A stretch of DNA of 51,110 bases from Porphyromonas crevioricanis (lineage in GTDB: Bacteria; Bacteroidota; Bacteroidia; Bacteroidales; Porphyromonadaceae), in NCBI RefSeq assembly GCF_900167225.1, contig NZ_FUXH01000014.1:1-51110 (forward strand), read 5' to 3'. Numbering within the stretch: position 1 is the first letter of the stretch; each line of letters begins with the position of its first letter. Below are positions 36,696 through 45,035 of the stretch, in pieces. The notes below the pieces were generated by a model. The model saw only the letters and a list, made by a program, of their open reading frames with translations. It was not told the origin of the DNA and did not search any database. A program made the position numbers and the translations under genes.

Positions 36696-36790
36696 CCGAT
36701 GAATAGGGCGTTCTGGAGGGGTCGATTTTTTCTCCTGAGAGAATTTTTGCTAACACAGGAGAGAATAAAATTTTTCACAGGAGAGAATTT
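36696..36790 (+). repeat. Dispersed repeat block, copy B
   Basis: Bases 36731-36762 are identical to the 32-mer at 4319-4350, and a further CAGGAGAGAATTTTT copy follows at 36778-36792. Bases 36696-36714 (CCGATGAATAGGGCGTTCT) are the exact reverse complement of 4389-4407. In copy B the 19-mer precedes the 32-mer; in copy A it follows in inverted orientation. Confidence 0.75.
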
Positions 36791-37035
36791 TTGTTTCCTC
36801 CCGTGTCAGCAAAAAACGTCTCCTATGGGCATCAAAAAAGAGAGGAAAAACACGATCAAAATAGCTCCAATTTGAGTAGGAAAAGCATGGTAAAAAGAAA
36901 ACATAATAACAAGGAAATGAACAAATATATACGGTCCTGCGCGCCCCTAAGAAAGAACTCCGAGGATTTATATTGAGGAACCATTTGCATAACACGGTGC
37001 TTGCTGCATTATTTTCACTATTCTGGATCAAGTCT

Positions 37036-37186
37036 TATGCGACAAGTATATTACCTGCTGAAACTCGAAGGAATTGGAGAGGGCCACACAAGGTTCGGTC
37101 ATATGGAACAAGTATGTTGCCTGCTGAAACTCGAAGGAATTGGAGGGGGCCACACAAGGCTCGGTCGTATGCAACAAATATACTCC
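37036..37186 (+). repeat. Tandem repeat, 66-bp unit, 2.3 copies
   Basis: Units start at 37036, 37102 and 37168, each beginning TATG(C/G)(G/A)ACAA. The first two full units differ at only a few positions and share the core CTGCTGAAACTCGAAGGAAT. The third is cut after about 19 bases. The unit length is a multiple of three, so the repeats stay open in more than one frame, but no gene is evident. Confidence 0.85.
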
Positions 37187-37300
37187 CTATACCCTCAACC
37201 TCAATGCTTTCTGGATTACTGCATTCTGCAAAATCAACAAAACGGCAAATAAAATTTGCTATTTGGGAACCCATGCAAAGGGCCTTATCGAGGACTGTGC
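37158..37300 (+). repeat. Promoter-proximal repeat module, copy B (upstream of mltG)
   Basis: This aligns with 4690-4842 before murC. Shared landmarks in order are GGTCGT, CTCCCT or TTCCCT, CTCAATGC, ATTCTGCAAA and TGCAAAGG, ending just before the promoter. Confidence 0.6.
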
Positions 37301-37307
37301 AATGGTC

Positions 37308-37315
37308 TCTATTTG
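37308..37315 (+). promoter_or_regulatory. Possible mltG -7 box (degenerate)
   Basis: TCTATTTG differs from TAnnTTTG at one fixed base and lies at the place equivalent to the murC promoter within the shared module, 13 bases before the ATG. Confidence 0.3.
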
Positions 37316-37328
37316 TAACTTTGAGGCG

Positions 37329-38417
37329 ATGAAAACAAAACGATCAAACAAAAGTCGCAGATATAGACGCAAACGGACCAAGTCCAAGTCTCGCTTGCTA
37401 CTTTTTCTCATCCCAGGTATTTTGCTACTGGTCTTTCTGGGTACTTTTTCCTACGCATACCGACAAGTTGCTTTTTTGCCGGCTGTGCAAGGAGCTGATA
37501 CAACTCATCTTTTCCTTAAACCTGGGCTTACGCTTAGTCGGGCTATTGATTTGCTGGAGCAAAAAACTCCTTTGCGAAAGCCTCGCTTGAGTCATGCATA
37601 TATTTCTTGGCGAGGAGCCTCGACCAAAGTAGGGCAAGGACGCTATATCTTGTTGCCCGATATGAGTATGCAGGAGATCTGCAATTTACTTTTGTCGGGA
37701 GGAGAAACGCCGGTTTCCCTCACATTAAGAGGGCTAAGAACACAGGGGGAGCTGGTCTCTTTCTTTTCTTCCTACTTGGCTATGTCTTCTCAAGAGCTAT
37801 CCGCAGCTCTGTCCGATTCGTCTCTTTGTGACAGTTTGGGTGGATTTGATACCGAGACGATCCGTTGCCTTTTTTTGCCGGGAGACTATAGTTTCCCATG
37901 GAATGTAAGCGTGGAAGAATTGCTTGCAAGTATGCAGCTTCGCTATCGTGAATACTGGACGGACAAACGCCGGGCACAAGCTGACAGTTTGGGACTCAGT
38001 CCCATAGAGGTATCCATTATCGCCTCTATTGTGGAAGAAGAGTCTGCCAAACGAGATGAACATGGGCGAATAGCTCGGCTTTATCTCAATCGATATCGTC
38101 GGGGGATGAGACTACAGGCTGATCCCACGGTAAAGTTTGCAGCCGGGAGATTTGATCTTAGGCGTATCACATTGCCCTATTTGGGAGTAAGATCACCGTA
38201 CAACACTTATCAGGTAGAGGGTTTGCCTCCCGGACCGATTCGTTTGGCTCGCCCATCTACTATGGACAGTCTACTCTACTCTAAGCCGAGTAATGATCTC
38301 TATATGTGTGCGAAGGAGGATTTTTCGGGTTATCACAATTTTGCGTCTACCTATGCTGAGCATTTGAGTAACGCCAGAAGGTATCAGGCGGAATTGAATA
38401 AACGTGGTATTAAATGA
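37329..38417 (+). CDS. mltG: Endolytic transglycosylase MltG
   Basis: MltG cleaves nascent glycan strands and is thought to terminate their synthesis. The 362-residue protein has a basic cytoplasmic N-terminus (SNKSRRYRRKRTKSKSR), a membrane helix at about 22-43, a LysM-like segment (FLKPGLTLSRAIDLLEQ, GQGRYILLPDMSMQEI), and the YceG domain with the catalytic Glu in IIASIVEEESAK. The hallmark LQADPTVKFA, PYNTYQVEGLPPGPI and CAKEDFSGYHNFASTYAEH are all present. I chose the ATG at 37329 because residues encoded upstream are derived from the repeat module. The stop overlaps the tcdA start (ATGA). Confidence 0.94.
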   Translation: MKTKRSNKSRRYRRKRTKSKSRLLLFLIPGILLLVFLGTFSYAYRQVAFLPAVQGADTTHLFLKPGLTLSRAIDLLEQKTPLRKPRLSHAYISWRGASTKVGQGRYILLPDMSMQEICNLLLSGGETPVSLTLRGLRTQGELVSFFSSYLAMSSQELSAALSDSSLCDSLGGFDTETIRCLFLPGDYSFPWNVSVEELLASMQLRYREYWTDKRRAQADSLGLSPIEVSIIASIVEEESAKRDEHGRIARLYLNRYRRGMRLQADPTVKFAAGRFDLRRITLPYLGVRSPYNTYQVEGLPPGPIRLARPSTMDSLLYSKPSNDLYMCAKEDFSGYHNFASTYAEHLSNARRYQAELNKRGIK

Positions 38418-39148
38418 GTTCGGCTACAATACCTGAGTGGCAATCTCGCACCGCTCTCTTGTTGGGCGAAAAAGGACAACGAGCCCTTTCTGCAGCTCAC
38501 GTCTTGGTAGTAGGTCTTGGTGGTGTAGGAGGCTGGGCAGCCGAGATGCTGGCCAGAGCCGGAGTAGGACGCATGACAATTGTAGACGCTGACGAAGTGT
38601 CTCCCTCTAATATCAACCGCCAGTTGGTAGCTACGCACAGCAGCATAGGCAGGCCTAAGACTGAGGTCTTGGCAGAGCGTTTGCGAGATATCAATCCGGA
38701 TATTGAGTTGTATGTGCATCATATGTTTGTCAAGGACGAAGCGATGGAGTCTCTACTTGACGAAGCTCCGTACGACTATGTGTTGGATGCGATCGATTCA
38801 CTCAGTCCCAAGGTATATCTCATTGCTCTATCTCTGCAGCGGGGCTTGCGGATCATCAGCTCCATGGGAGCCGGAGCCAAGCTCGATCCGTCTTGCATAC
38901 AAGTAGACGATATTAGCCACAGTCACAACTGCACGCTTGCACGCTCTGTGCGCAAAAGACTCCGTCCTTTGGGTATTCGCAAAGGGGTGCCTGTGGTATA
39001 TTCTACCGAGTTGCCGGATAGCAATGCCGTAATTTCCGTTTCCGATGAATGTTGCAAACGCTCTACAGCGGGGACTTTGAGCTATATGCCAGCTCTTTTT
39101 GGTATACGTATGGCAGCAGAGGTTATTCGCACGCTGTCCGGCTGTTAG
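38414..39148 (+). CDS. tcdA: tRNA threonylcarbamoyladenosine dehydratase (TcdA/CsdL)
   Basis: TcdA dehydrates t6A at tRNA position 37 to its cyclic form. The 244-residue E1-like ATPase has [19 protein letters not shown] (34-52), the adenylation region [14 protein letters not shown], a conserved Asp in [10 protein letters not shown], and the family segment [19 protein letters not shown], then VYSTE. The gene overlaps mltG by 4 bases. A Sua5/YrdC-type gene, the family that makes the t6A precursor, lies about 1.4 kb downstream. Confidence 0.92.
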   Translation: MSSATIPEWQSRTALLLGEKGQRALSAAHVLVVGLGGVGGWAAEMLARAGVGRMTIVDADEVSPSNINRQLVATHSSIGRPKTEVLAERLRDINPDIELYVHHMFVKDEAMESLLDEAPYDYVLDAIDSLSPKVYLIALSLQRGLRIISSMGAGAKLDPSCIQVDDISHSHNCTLARSVRKRLRPLGIRKGVPVVYSTELPDSNAVISVSDECCKRSTAGTLSYMPALFGIRMAAEVIRTLSGC

Positions 39149-39209
39149 TATTTCGCTACAAGCGACATCATTCATTCTCATCACAATAGTGTCGTATCTT
39201 CGTAGGGTC

Positions 39210-39896
39210 ATGGAGATTCTCAAAGCAGAACAAATACACAAGACTTTCGATAGTCTGGAGGTCCTCAAAGGGATTGATTTGAGTGTACACAAAGCCGAGA
39301 TTGTGGCTATTGTAGGGCCTTCGGGTGCTGGGAAAACTACTTTGTTGCAGATTTTGGGTTTGCTGGATAAGGCCGATCCGGGTGGGCGAGTATTGATAGA
39401 AGGGCGAGATACTTCGGGTCTGAGCGACAATAAGTTGGCCGAGATACGCAATCGTTATTTGGGTTTTGTGTTTCAGCAACACCAGTTGTTGCCGGAGTTT
39501 ACGGCTTTGGAGAATGTAATGATCCCCGGGCTTATCATGAGACGCAAACGGGAGGAGCTGCGAAGAGCGGCTGCCGAATTGCTCGATACGTTGGGTCTAT
39601 CAGCCAGAAAGGAGCACAAGCCCAGCGAACTGTCCGGTGGAGAGCGGCAGCGTGTGGCTGTGGCCCGAGCTATGATCAATCATCCTGCAATTATTCTGGC
39701 AGACGAACCCTCTGGTAGCCTCGACAGCAGACATAAGGAAGAATTGCACTCTTTGTTCTTTGAGTTAAGGCACAATACGGGTCAATCATTCCTGATTGTA
39801 ACACATGATGAAGGGTTAGCCATGCAGTGCGATAGGCGTATCTGTTTGTCGGATGGGAAAATAGAAGGTATCATAACTCAAAATAGAGTTCGATGA
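39210..39896 (+). CDS. lolD: LolD-type lipoprotein-releasing ABC ATPase
   Basis: This 228-residue ATPase has Walker [10 protein letters not shown] (36-44), Q-loop [20 protein letters not shown], signature [14 protein letters not shown], Walker [14 protein letters not shown] and switch His in IVTHDE. These fit the LolD/MacB-type family. I start at the ATG at 39210 ([13 protein letters not shown]), the usual N-terminus; the frame is open further upstream but unconserved. A TATCTTCG near-match to the -7 consensus lies at 39195-39202. The likely partner permease is the LolC/E-type protein at 35266. The stop overlaps the next ATG (ATGA). Confidence 0.87.
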   Translation: MEILKAEQIHKTFDSLEVLKGIDLSVHKAEIVAIVGPSGAGKTTLLQILGLLDKADPGGRVLIEGRDTSGLSDNKLAEIRNRYLGFVFQQHQLLPEFTALENVMIPGLIMRRKREELRRAAAELLDTLGLSARKEHKPSELSGGERQRVAVARAMINHPAIILADEPSGSLDSRHKEELHSLFFELRHNTGQSFLIVTHDEGLAMQCDRRICLSDGKIEGIITQNRVR

Positions 39897-40597
39897 GAAA
39901 CTGGCTGCATATAGGGAAGTCTGAGCTGATCGTGCTATGTGTCGTTTCGGTTTCGATCTTGCTTCTGGTTTTGCTCATCGAAGTTTTTCCGGCAGGCAGG
40001 GCCGATAATCCCTCCCCCACGGAGACAGCTCTACCGCTGGCAGACAGCACAGAAAATACGCAGGCAAAAAGACTCCCTCAGACCACTCGCGATACTTCGA
40101 TAGAGAGATCAGCTGACTATGCAGGCCCTCCGGAGCATATTCTCTACAAGCCGAAGAAAAAACTAACAGCCGGTAGCCGGGTGGATCTCAATACGGCCGA
40201 TTCGGCAACTCTCACAACTGTGCCCGGCATAGGCCCAGCTTTTGCCAGACGGATCGTTGCCTATCGAAAGCGTTTGGGTGGGTTCTATACAGTGCTGCAA
40301 TTACAAGAGGTTTATGGGATGGATCATGAGCGATACTCGCAAATCAAGCCTTACTTCAGCATAGGGCGACTTCCCGAAAAGATCGCCTTGCAGCAACCCT
40401 CGGGAGACAGCCTGCCTCGACATCCCTATCTCAATTACAAACAAAAAAATCGGCTGGAGCAGTTGATCCGTCGTAATGGCTGTGTGCAATCCTGGCAGCA
40501 GCTCTACGACTGTGGTTTGTTCAATCGAGATGATAGCATCCGGCTGAGTCATTATTTCACCCTATCAATAAGTAGCAAAGACAGTGTCACTCCTTAG
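39893..40597 (+). CDS. Membrane-anchored helix-hairpin-helix (ComEA-like) protein
   Basis: This 234-residue protein has one N-terminal membrane helix (about 11-30), a Pro/Thr/Ser-rich linker, and a ComEA-type helix-hairpin-helix DNA-binding domain ([18 protein letters not shown] at about 97-114, then [15 protein letters not shown]). A second, weaker hairpin region ([16 protein letters not shown]) follows. It may bind DNA at the outer face of the inner membrane, as in uptake, but no other competence genes are nearby. It overlaps lolD by 4 bases and the next gene by 14. Confidence 0.82.
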   Translation: MRNWLHIGKSELIVLCVVSVSILLLVLLIEVFPAGRADNPSPTETALPLADSTENTQAKRLPQTTRDTSIERSADYAGPPEHILYKPKKKLTAGSRVDLNTADSATLTTVPGIGPAFARRIVAYRKRLGGFYTVLQLQEVYGMDHERYSQIKPYFSIGRLPEKIALQQPSGDSLPRHPYLNYKQKNRLEQLIRRNGCVQSWQQLYDCGLFNRDDSIRLSHYFTLSISSKDSVTP

Positions 40598-41192
40598 AAT
40601 CTATACCGATGCGCCCGATGAGAGCAGTATTCGGGACTTAGTCTCTCTGATAGAGAGAGGTGAGGTGGTTGTCCTTCCCACATCCACGGGCTATAGCTAT
40701 GCCTGTCATGCTCTCCAGCCCAAGGCCATAGACAAGCTCTACCGTATCAAGGGCTATACCAATACCAAACGCCCCTTGGCCATTCTCTGTGCCGATCTGG
40801 CTGAGGCGGCCAAATATTGCCGTATAAACGATGGGGCTTTCCGTTATATTCGTGAACATGGAGGAAGGTACACTTTTATTCTGCCGGCTGTCGGCATGCT
40901 CCCTAAGAGTATCCGACAGCGCAAGGAATTAGGGCTTCGGCTGGCCGAGCATCCCATTGCATTGGCTGTGTTGAGAGAATTGCAGGCTCCTCTGATGTTG
41001 GCTTCTATTCCCTGTCCGGAGGATGAGGATCCGCAAGACTTGTGCAACCCTGATTTGATAGCGGAGCTAAATGATGCCCGGCATAAATCCGAGCAGGCAG
41101 CCCTTGTCGTAGACGCTGGCATCGTAGAGCGCAGACCCTCTACTATAGTAGACTGTTGTAGTGAAGAATACAATGTGATACGCCAAGGCTGA
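40584..41192 (+). CDS. Sua5/YciO/YrdC family protein (threonylcarbamoyl-AMP synthase-like)
   Basis: This 202-residue YrdC-fold protein has VVLPTSTGYSYACHALQPKAIDKLYRIKGY-like family sequence: the PTxTxYG motif appears as PTSTGYSYAC and the KxR region as YRIKGYTNTKRPL. Also present are YTFILPA and STIVDCC. It may make threonylcarbamoyl-AMP for t6A (TsaC) or be a YciO paralogue; both share this fold and the exact type cannot be set by eye. The start is a GTG at 40584, overlapping the preceding gene by 14 bases. Confidence 0.85.
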   Translation: MSLLRIYTDAPDESSIRDLVSLIERGEVVVLPTSTGYSYACHALQPKAIDKLYRIKGYTNTKRPLAILCADLAEAAKYCRINDGAFRYIREHGGRYTFILPAVGMLPKSIRQRKELGLRLAEHPIALAVLRELQAPLMLASIPCPEDEDPQDLCNPDLIAELNDARHKSEQAALVVDAGIVERRPSTIVDCCSEEYNVIRQG

Positions 41193-41218
41193 CCCAATCC
41201 CGAGACGAATGCTTCCGT

Positions 41219-42385
41219 ATGAGATTCGATGATGTAGCAGCCCACGAAGGCTTGAAAAGAAGTTTGAGGAAGTTGGCAGATGAAGGTCATTTGCCTCACG
41301 CATTATTATTTAGTGGAGCGGATGGTAGCGGAGCTTTGGCTCTGGCTTTGGCTCTTGCGCAGTATATCAACTGTTGGGAGCCAACAGGAGGAGAGCCCTG
41401 CGGACATTGTCCCTCTTGTGCCAAGTATAATGTTTTGGCACACCCCGACCTGTTCTATCTTTTTCCTATAGTTGGGGGAGATAAATCTTGCACAGAAGAC
41501 TTTTTGCCTCTATGGCGAGAGTATGCCCCTCGTCCATACCTTAGTGCGACAGACTGGTTGCAGGCAATCAAGGCTGGTAACAGTCGTCCTCTGATTTATA
41601 GTCGTGAAAGTGATCTGTTGGATGAGCAATTGAGCTACCGCATAGCTGAAGCTAAATACCGAGTGCTGATCATTTGGCAACCCGAACGAATGCACGAGAC
41701 GCTCAGCAATAAGCTGTTGAAATTTATAGAGGAGCCTCCGGAGCGAACACTCATATTCATGGCCTCTATCGAGCCGGAACTATTGCTGCCTACGATTTTG
41801 AGCCGTACTCAGCGGATCGAATTGCCACTGCTTGGCGAGATGGAGATATACAAGGCCTTGTCAGCTAAGAGCCTTGAAGGTGTTTCGGATGCTGATTGTC
41901 GAGAGGCTGCTCATCTTTCCGGAGGGTTGATGCGCAAGGCATTGGATCATTTACAGGGAGATAAGACAAGAGAGGCCCGGTTTGTGGTGTTCTTGAGGTT
42001 GTTGGCGTTACTCAATCCTGCACGTCCCTTCGATATGCGTCGTTTGGCCGACGAGTTGGCCGAAAGAAGCCGGGAAGAGCAATTGGAACTCCTTGAAGCT
42101 TTCGCCTCCTACTTTCGGGAGTTGTATGTCTATCCTTTGCGATTGGAGCAAATTTCTTATCTCAACGCATCGGAAAAGCGATTGGCCGAACGCATGGCCG
42201 GAGCTGTATCGAGTAAAAATGTACGAGGTATTAGTGCCGAATTGGATTTGGCAAGCCTGCATATCAGACGCAACGTGAATAGCCGAATGGTATTCTTTGA
42301 TCTCTTTCTCCGTTTGGCGGCACAGCTCTCTTCCGGAATGAAACAAACTGGTGTCACAGCTTCGGCCATAGAGAACTTGTGCTGA
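41219..42385 (+). CDS. holB: DNA polymerase III subunit delta'
   Basis: HolB is a structural clamp-loader subunit. The 388-residue protein has the AAA+ region (LPHALLFSGADGSGALALALA), a zinc module with Cys 52, 61, 64 and 67 (CGHCPSC), LIIWQPERMHETLSNKLLKFIEEPP and LPTILSRTQRIELPLL. The Walker A Lys is replaced by Ala, consistent with the inactive ATP site of delta'. The tail is helical and ends at 42385, 4 bases from the convergent lamin-tail gene. Confidence 0.92.
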   Translation: MRFDDVAAHEGLKRSLRKLADEGHLPHALLFSGADGSGALALALALAQYINCWEPTGGEPCGHCPSCAKYNVLAHPDLFYLFPIVGGDKSCTEDFLPLWREYAPRPYLSATDWLQAIKAGNSRPLIYSRESDLLDEQLSYRIAEAKYRVLIIWQPERMHETLSNKLLKFIEEPPERTLIFMASIEPELLLPTILSRTQRIELPLLGEMEIYKALSAKSLEGVSDADCREAAHLSGGLMRKALDHLQGDKTREARFVVFLRLLALLNPARPFDMRRLADELAERSREEQLELLEAFASYFRELYVYPLRLEQISYLNASEKRLAERMAGAVSSKNVRGISAELDLASLHIRRNVNSRMVFFDLFLRLAAQLSSGMKQTGVTASAIENLC

Positions 42386-42389
42386 GGTT

Positions 42390-44357
42390 TTAGTCCTGTA
42401 TTAGAAAATGAGAGTAACCTAGTTGTTTAGTTTCTTTTCCGTCTTTTACATCCAGCACCAGCAGGTAATTGCCCGGCTGTAGGCGCATGGCTTTGCCAGG
42501 ATTGAAAAGGGGATGCTCCAGCAGAGTCGTAAGGCGCATACATTGCTCATGCCCAAATCTGCGTATACTGCGCCCGTCAAGGGTATATACTCGTATTTCC
42601 GCGGTAAGGCTCTTATCATCTTTGAGCATCTGCACAAATCTTTTCATCAGGGTTTGAAGTGAGACGGAGCCTTCGGCCCTCTCTTTCTCCCCTTCCTTTT
42701 CTCCAATGTCTGGCAAGGGAGTGTTAGGACCTTTCTCTGCTCGGGTATTAGGTACTCCGGGGCTGGCATAGTGAGGAGGCAAAGCGGATCGCCAAGTCGA
42801 AGAAGTCTCTCCATCGAGCAAAGGCGAAACTTTTTCTGCAGCCACCCCTGCCTTGGATTTGAGCTCTTTCTCAAAATAAGCTGTGCTATACTCCGCCTGG
42901 TCAATCCCTAAATACTCTTCCCCCATAAGAATGAGAGCGATGCTACATCCTTTGTTGGAGAGTCTGGGCCAATAGGGTAGTGTGTGTATCCGATTTCGTA
43001 TGGCAAAGGGATAGCTTGCAGCGACCAGATCGGCATCTTCGCTCAATACGATGTAGTCTTGGGGAGGGAGCAATACGCCTTTTGGCAGAGGATAGAGTGT
43101 TTTTACCTCTCTGTTGCGAACAATACCGATCGCCAGTCGGTCTCCTTTTATCGCTTTCTCCGATCCATTATACAACTCAATGTATTCGGCACTGCCTTTC
43201 AGGGGATTGGCCATAATTTCATTGATACGTATAAGTTCCATGTCTGTCGTATTTCCTGGATCAGTCGGCTCTTGTTCGTCCTCTTTCGATGGATCTACAC
43301 CGGGAATGTCCATTGGGGAAGAGGATGCCGATACCTTCAATCCATCTATCCACACACTCTCCCGGCTTCGATTGGTGTAGCTTACAGCTATTCCCAGTTG
43401 TCCTTGGATGGAAGGCACAGGCGGCAGATAGAGAGACTGCCCTACGGCTATGCCTCCGACCGGCTCACTTTCTGTCTTTATCCATAATTTCCAACCTTGA
43501 TTGGCAGAGTAGTAGACCTTGAACCAAAATTGCTCACCAGCTTCTACAATATGTCTGCTGTCCGATATGAGTGTGCCTTCTTCTCTTAGTTTGTATTTTT
43601 TGTCTCCCATGTCTTCAAGAGACACGGTTACCAGCCTTATCATTCGCTCCGTCCGGCCGAAAGAGAGAGCAACGAATTTCTCTTCCGTATCCTCCATTTC
43701 GTGATACGGATAGAGAAGGAAGTAGACATGATGTCGGGCGGATGCTTTTTGTCGCATTTCTAAATTTCCCTCCCAAGACATGTATTTGTCTATTGGAGTT
43801 GAGGAGTTGAGGTAGGAAAGTCGAGATCCATTTATTTCGAGGCCCTTGTGAAGTAGTCGACCCTGTTTTATACAAAAATGATCGAGATTACCTTGCCATT
43901 GCTCCGGGTAATCCTTGGCTTGGTCGAAGTTGCATTCCCATTTTTTATTATCCCCAGAATTTTCCGCTCGGTCGAGCTGACTGTTTCCTAAAGGGAAAGA
44001 GAAGGAAGCTGTGATATGGCTATACTCGCTTCGGATTGTTTCGTTTTGTATGGAGTTGTGTTGGGCAAGACTGTGCAGGGCGAGATGGTGTCGGGCGAGG
44101 TTGTGTTGGAGGAGGTGATACTGGGTGAGATTATCCTGAGTGAGGTTGTGTTGGAGGAGGTGATACTGGGTGAGATTATCCTGAGCAAGATTGTGCTGGG
44201 CAGACTGGTATTGGGCAAGTTCATGCTGAACAAGGTGATGCTGGAGAAGCTGTTGTTCGGTGGGGTTGTGTTGGGCAAGAAGAGAGGTGGAACTACAAAC
44301 TAATAGGCTGATTAGTAAAATCTTATAAAATAGATATTGTCGATTGAAATATTTCAT
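42390..44357 (-). CDS. Secreted lamin-tail-domain protein with N-terminal 5-residue repeats
   Basis: This 655-residue exported protein has signal peptide MKYFNRQYLFYKILLISLLV ending near LLAQ. Right after cleavage come 15 tandem 5-residue units (residues 29-103), mostly Q(H/D/Y)(N/H)L(A/T/L). A jelly-roll-like beta region (about 130-350) precedes a lamin tail domain (LIRINEIMANPLKGSAEYIELYNGS, about 375-490). The C-terminus (IRVYTLDGRSIRRF, QPGNYLLVLDVKDGKETKQ) resembles a T9SS type A sorting domain but ends GYSHFLIQD, so this is likely, not certain. It probably acts at the cell surface; its function is unknown. Confidence 0.82.
   Translation of the reverse strand: MKYFNRQYLFYKILLISLLVCSSTSLLAQHNPTEQQLLQHHLVQHELAQYQSAQHNLAQDNLTQYHLLQHNLTQDNLTQYHLLQHNLARHHLALHSLAQHNSIQNETIRSEYSHITASFSFPLGNSQLDRAENSGDNKKWECNFDQAKDYPEQWQGNLDHFCIKQGRLLHKGLEINGSRLSYLNSSTPIDKYMSWEGNLEMRQKASARHHVYFLLYPYHEMEDTEEKFVALSFGRTERMIRLVTVSLEDMGDKKYKLREEGTLISDSRHIVEAGEQFWFKVYYSANQGWKLWIKTESEPVGGIAVGQSLYLPPVPSIQGQLGIAVSYTNRSRESVWIDGLKVSASSSPMDIPGVDPSKEDEQEPTDPGNTTDMELIRINEIMANPLKGSAEYIELYNGSEKAIKGDRLAIGIVRNREVKTLYPLPKGVLLPPQDYIVLSEDADLVAASYPFAIRNRIHTLPYWPRLSNKGCSIALILMGEEYLGIDQAEYSTAYFEKELKSKAGVAAEKVSPLLDGETSSTWRSALPPHYASPGVPNTRAEKGPNTPLPDIGEKEGEKERAEGSVSLQTLMKRFVQMLKDDKSLTAEIRVYTLDGRSIRRFGHEQCMRLTTLLEHPLFNPGKAMRLQPGNYLLVLDVKDGKETKQLGYSHFLIQD
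44049..44273 (-). repeat. In-frame 15-bp coding repeat (15 units) with a 45-bp higher-order duplication
   Basis: The repeat encodes residues 29-103 of the lamin-tail protein as 15 units of 5 residues. Units 7-9 and 10-12 are a near-exact 45-bp duplication (QDNLTQYHLLQHNLT, then QDNLTQYHLLQHNLA; 44094-44183). The bias leaves the opposite strand open as well. Confidence 0.85.
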
Positions 44358-45035
44358 AATGGTATCACACGTTATTTTAATCCTTCTTTACAACGGATTT
44401 CCTTAAGAGGACTACCGCTGCTGAATTTGGATATGAAGGTAAGGATTATCATTTTCTCTCAAAAAGAGGCTCGCAGAGCACCACCGTCCCAAAGCCTCTC
44501 GCCCCGTTTCGCCCTCTTGAGCCTCCAACCTTTATTTCCAGCATTAAATAGTAAAATCCTCTCTCTCCTCTGCTCGTAACTTGGTATTATTTAGGTCTAA
44601 GTAATTGGCTACTGATAGCCTTATGAGTTATGAATTTAAGCGGGTAATGATTTGGCGACCTATCTTCAGCAATGAACCCACAATAACTAAGCACAATGCA
44701 ATTTTAATGCGTCAACCCTGACAAAAAGACTAAGAAGGAAGAGATAATAATTTTTTATGCGGAAATATGGGAGTTAGGAGTAAGGGGAAGCGAGAAAAGG
44801 TTATCTGCTTGATTAACAGCATTTCTTTCGGTTTGGTGCATTGGCTTGCACCACGAAAAAAGGCAAAAAAGAGCAGTTGAAAGAGCGAGTTCAATTACCA
44901 AATCGTTCCCTTTTAGGGGCTTCGGAAGAGGTAAGCAAAAAGTGGTAACTAAAACGGTGTTTTCTCTCTTGTTTTCAATGTTTTGCGTAGTGGAAACTAT
45001 CTCTTAGAGGTCTAACTTTGTAAACAAAAACGACA
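44358..45035. other. Intergenic region at the border of the accessory island
   Basis: I see no gene in these 678 bases. A 7-bp hairpin (TGGTGCA/TGCACCA) lies at 44834-44853. The promoter for the integrase is at 45012. The composition becomes less chromosome-like from about 44.6 kb. Confidence 0.5.
45012..45019 (+). promoter_or_regulatory. Integrase -7 box
   Basis: TAACTTTG matches TAnnTTTG and lies 16 bases before the integrase ATG. A TTTTG at 44981-44985 is somewhat far for a -33 element. Confidence 0.45.

Larger units (their letters stand above)
36499..37328. other. Repeat-rich intergenic region before mltG
   Basis: I find no gene in these 830 bases; the short open frames here run through the repeats and match no family. 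It contains repeat block copy B (36696-36790), a 66-bp tandem repeat (37036-37186), a promoter-proximal module (37158-37300) and a degenerate -7 box. Its organisation parallels the region before murC. Confidence 0.7.

Noticed and set aside
37036-37186. CRISPR-like array
   Set aside because: The 66-bp units are contiguous with no unique spacers, and no cas genes are present.
37140-37328. N-terminal extension of mltG by 63 codons
   Set aside because: The sequence derives from the tandem repeat and promoter module; the usual basic N-terminus begins at 37329.
44016-44303. Plus-strand open frame rich in Val/Leu/Ile/Glu through the repeat array
   Set aside because: It is the complement of the 15-bp coding repeat of the lamin-tail gene; the repeat leaves several frames open.
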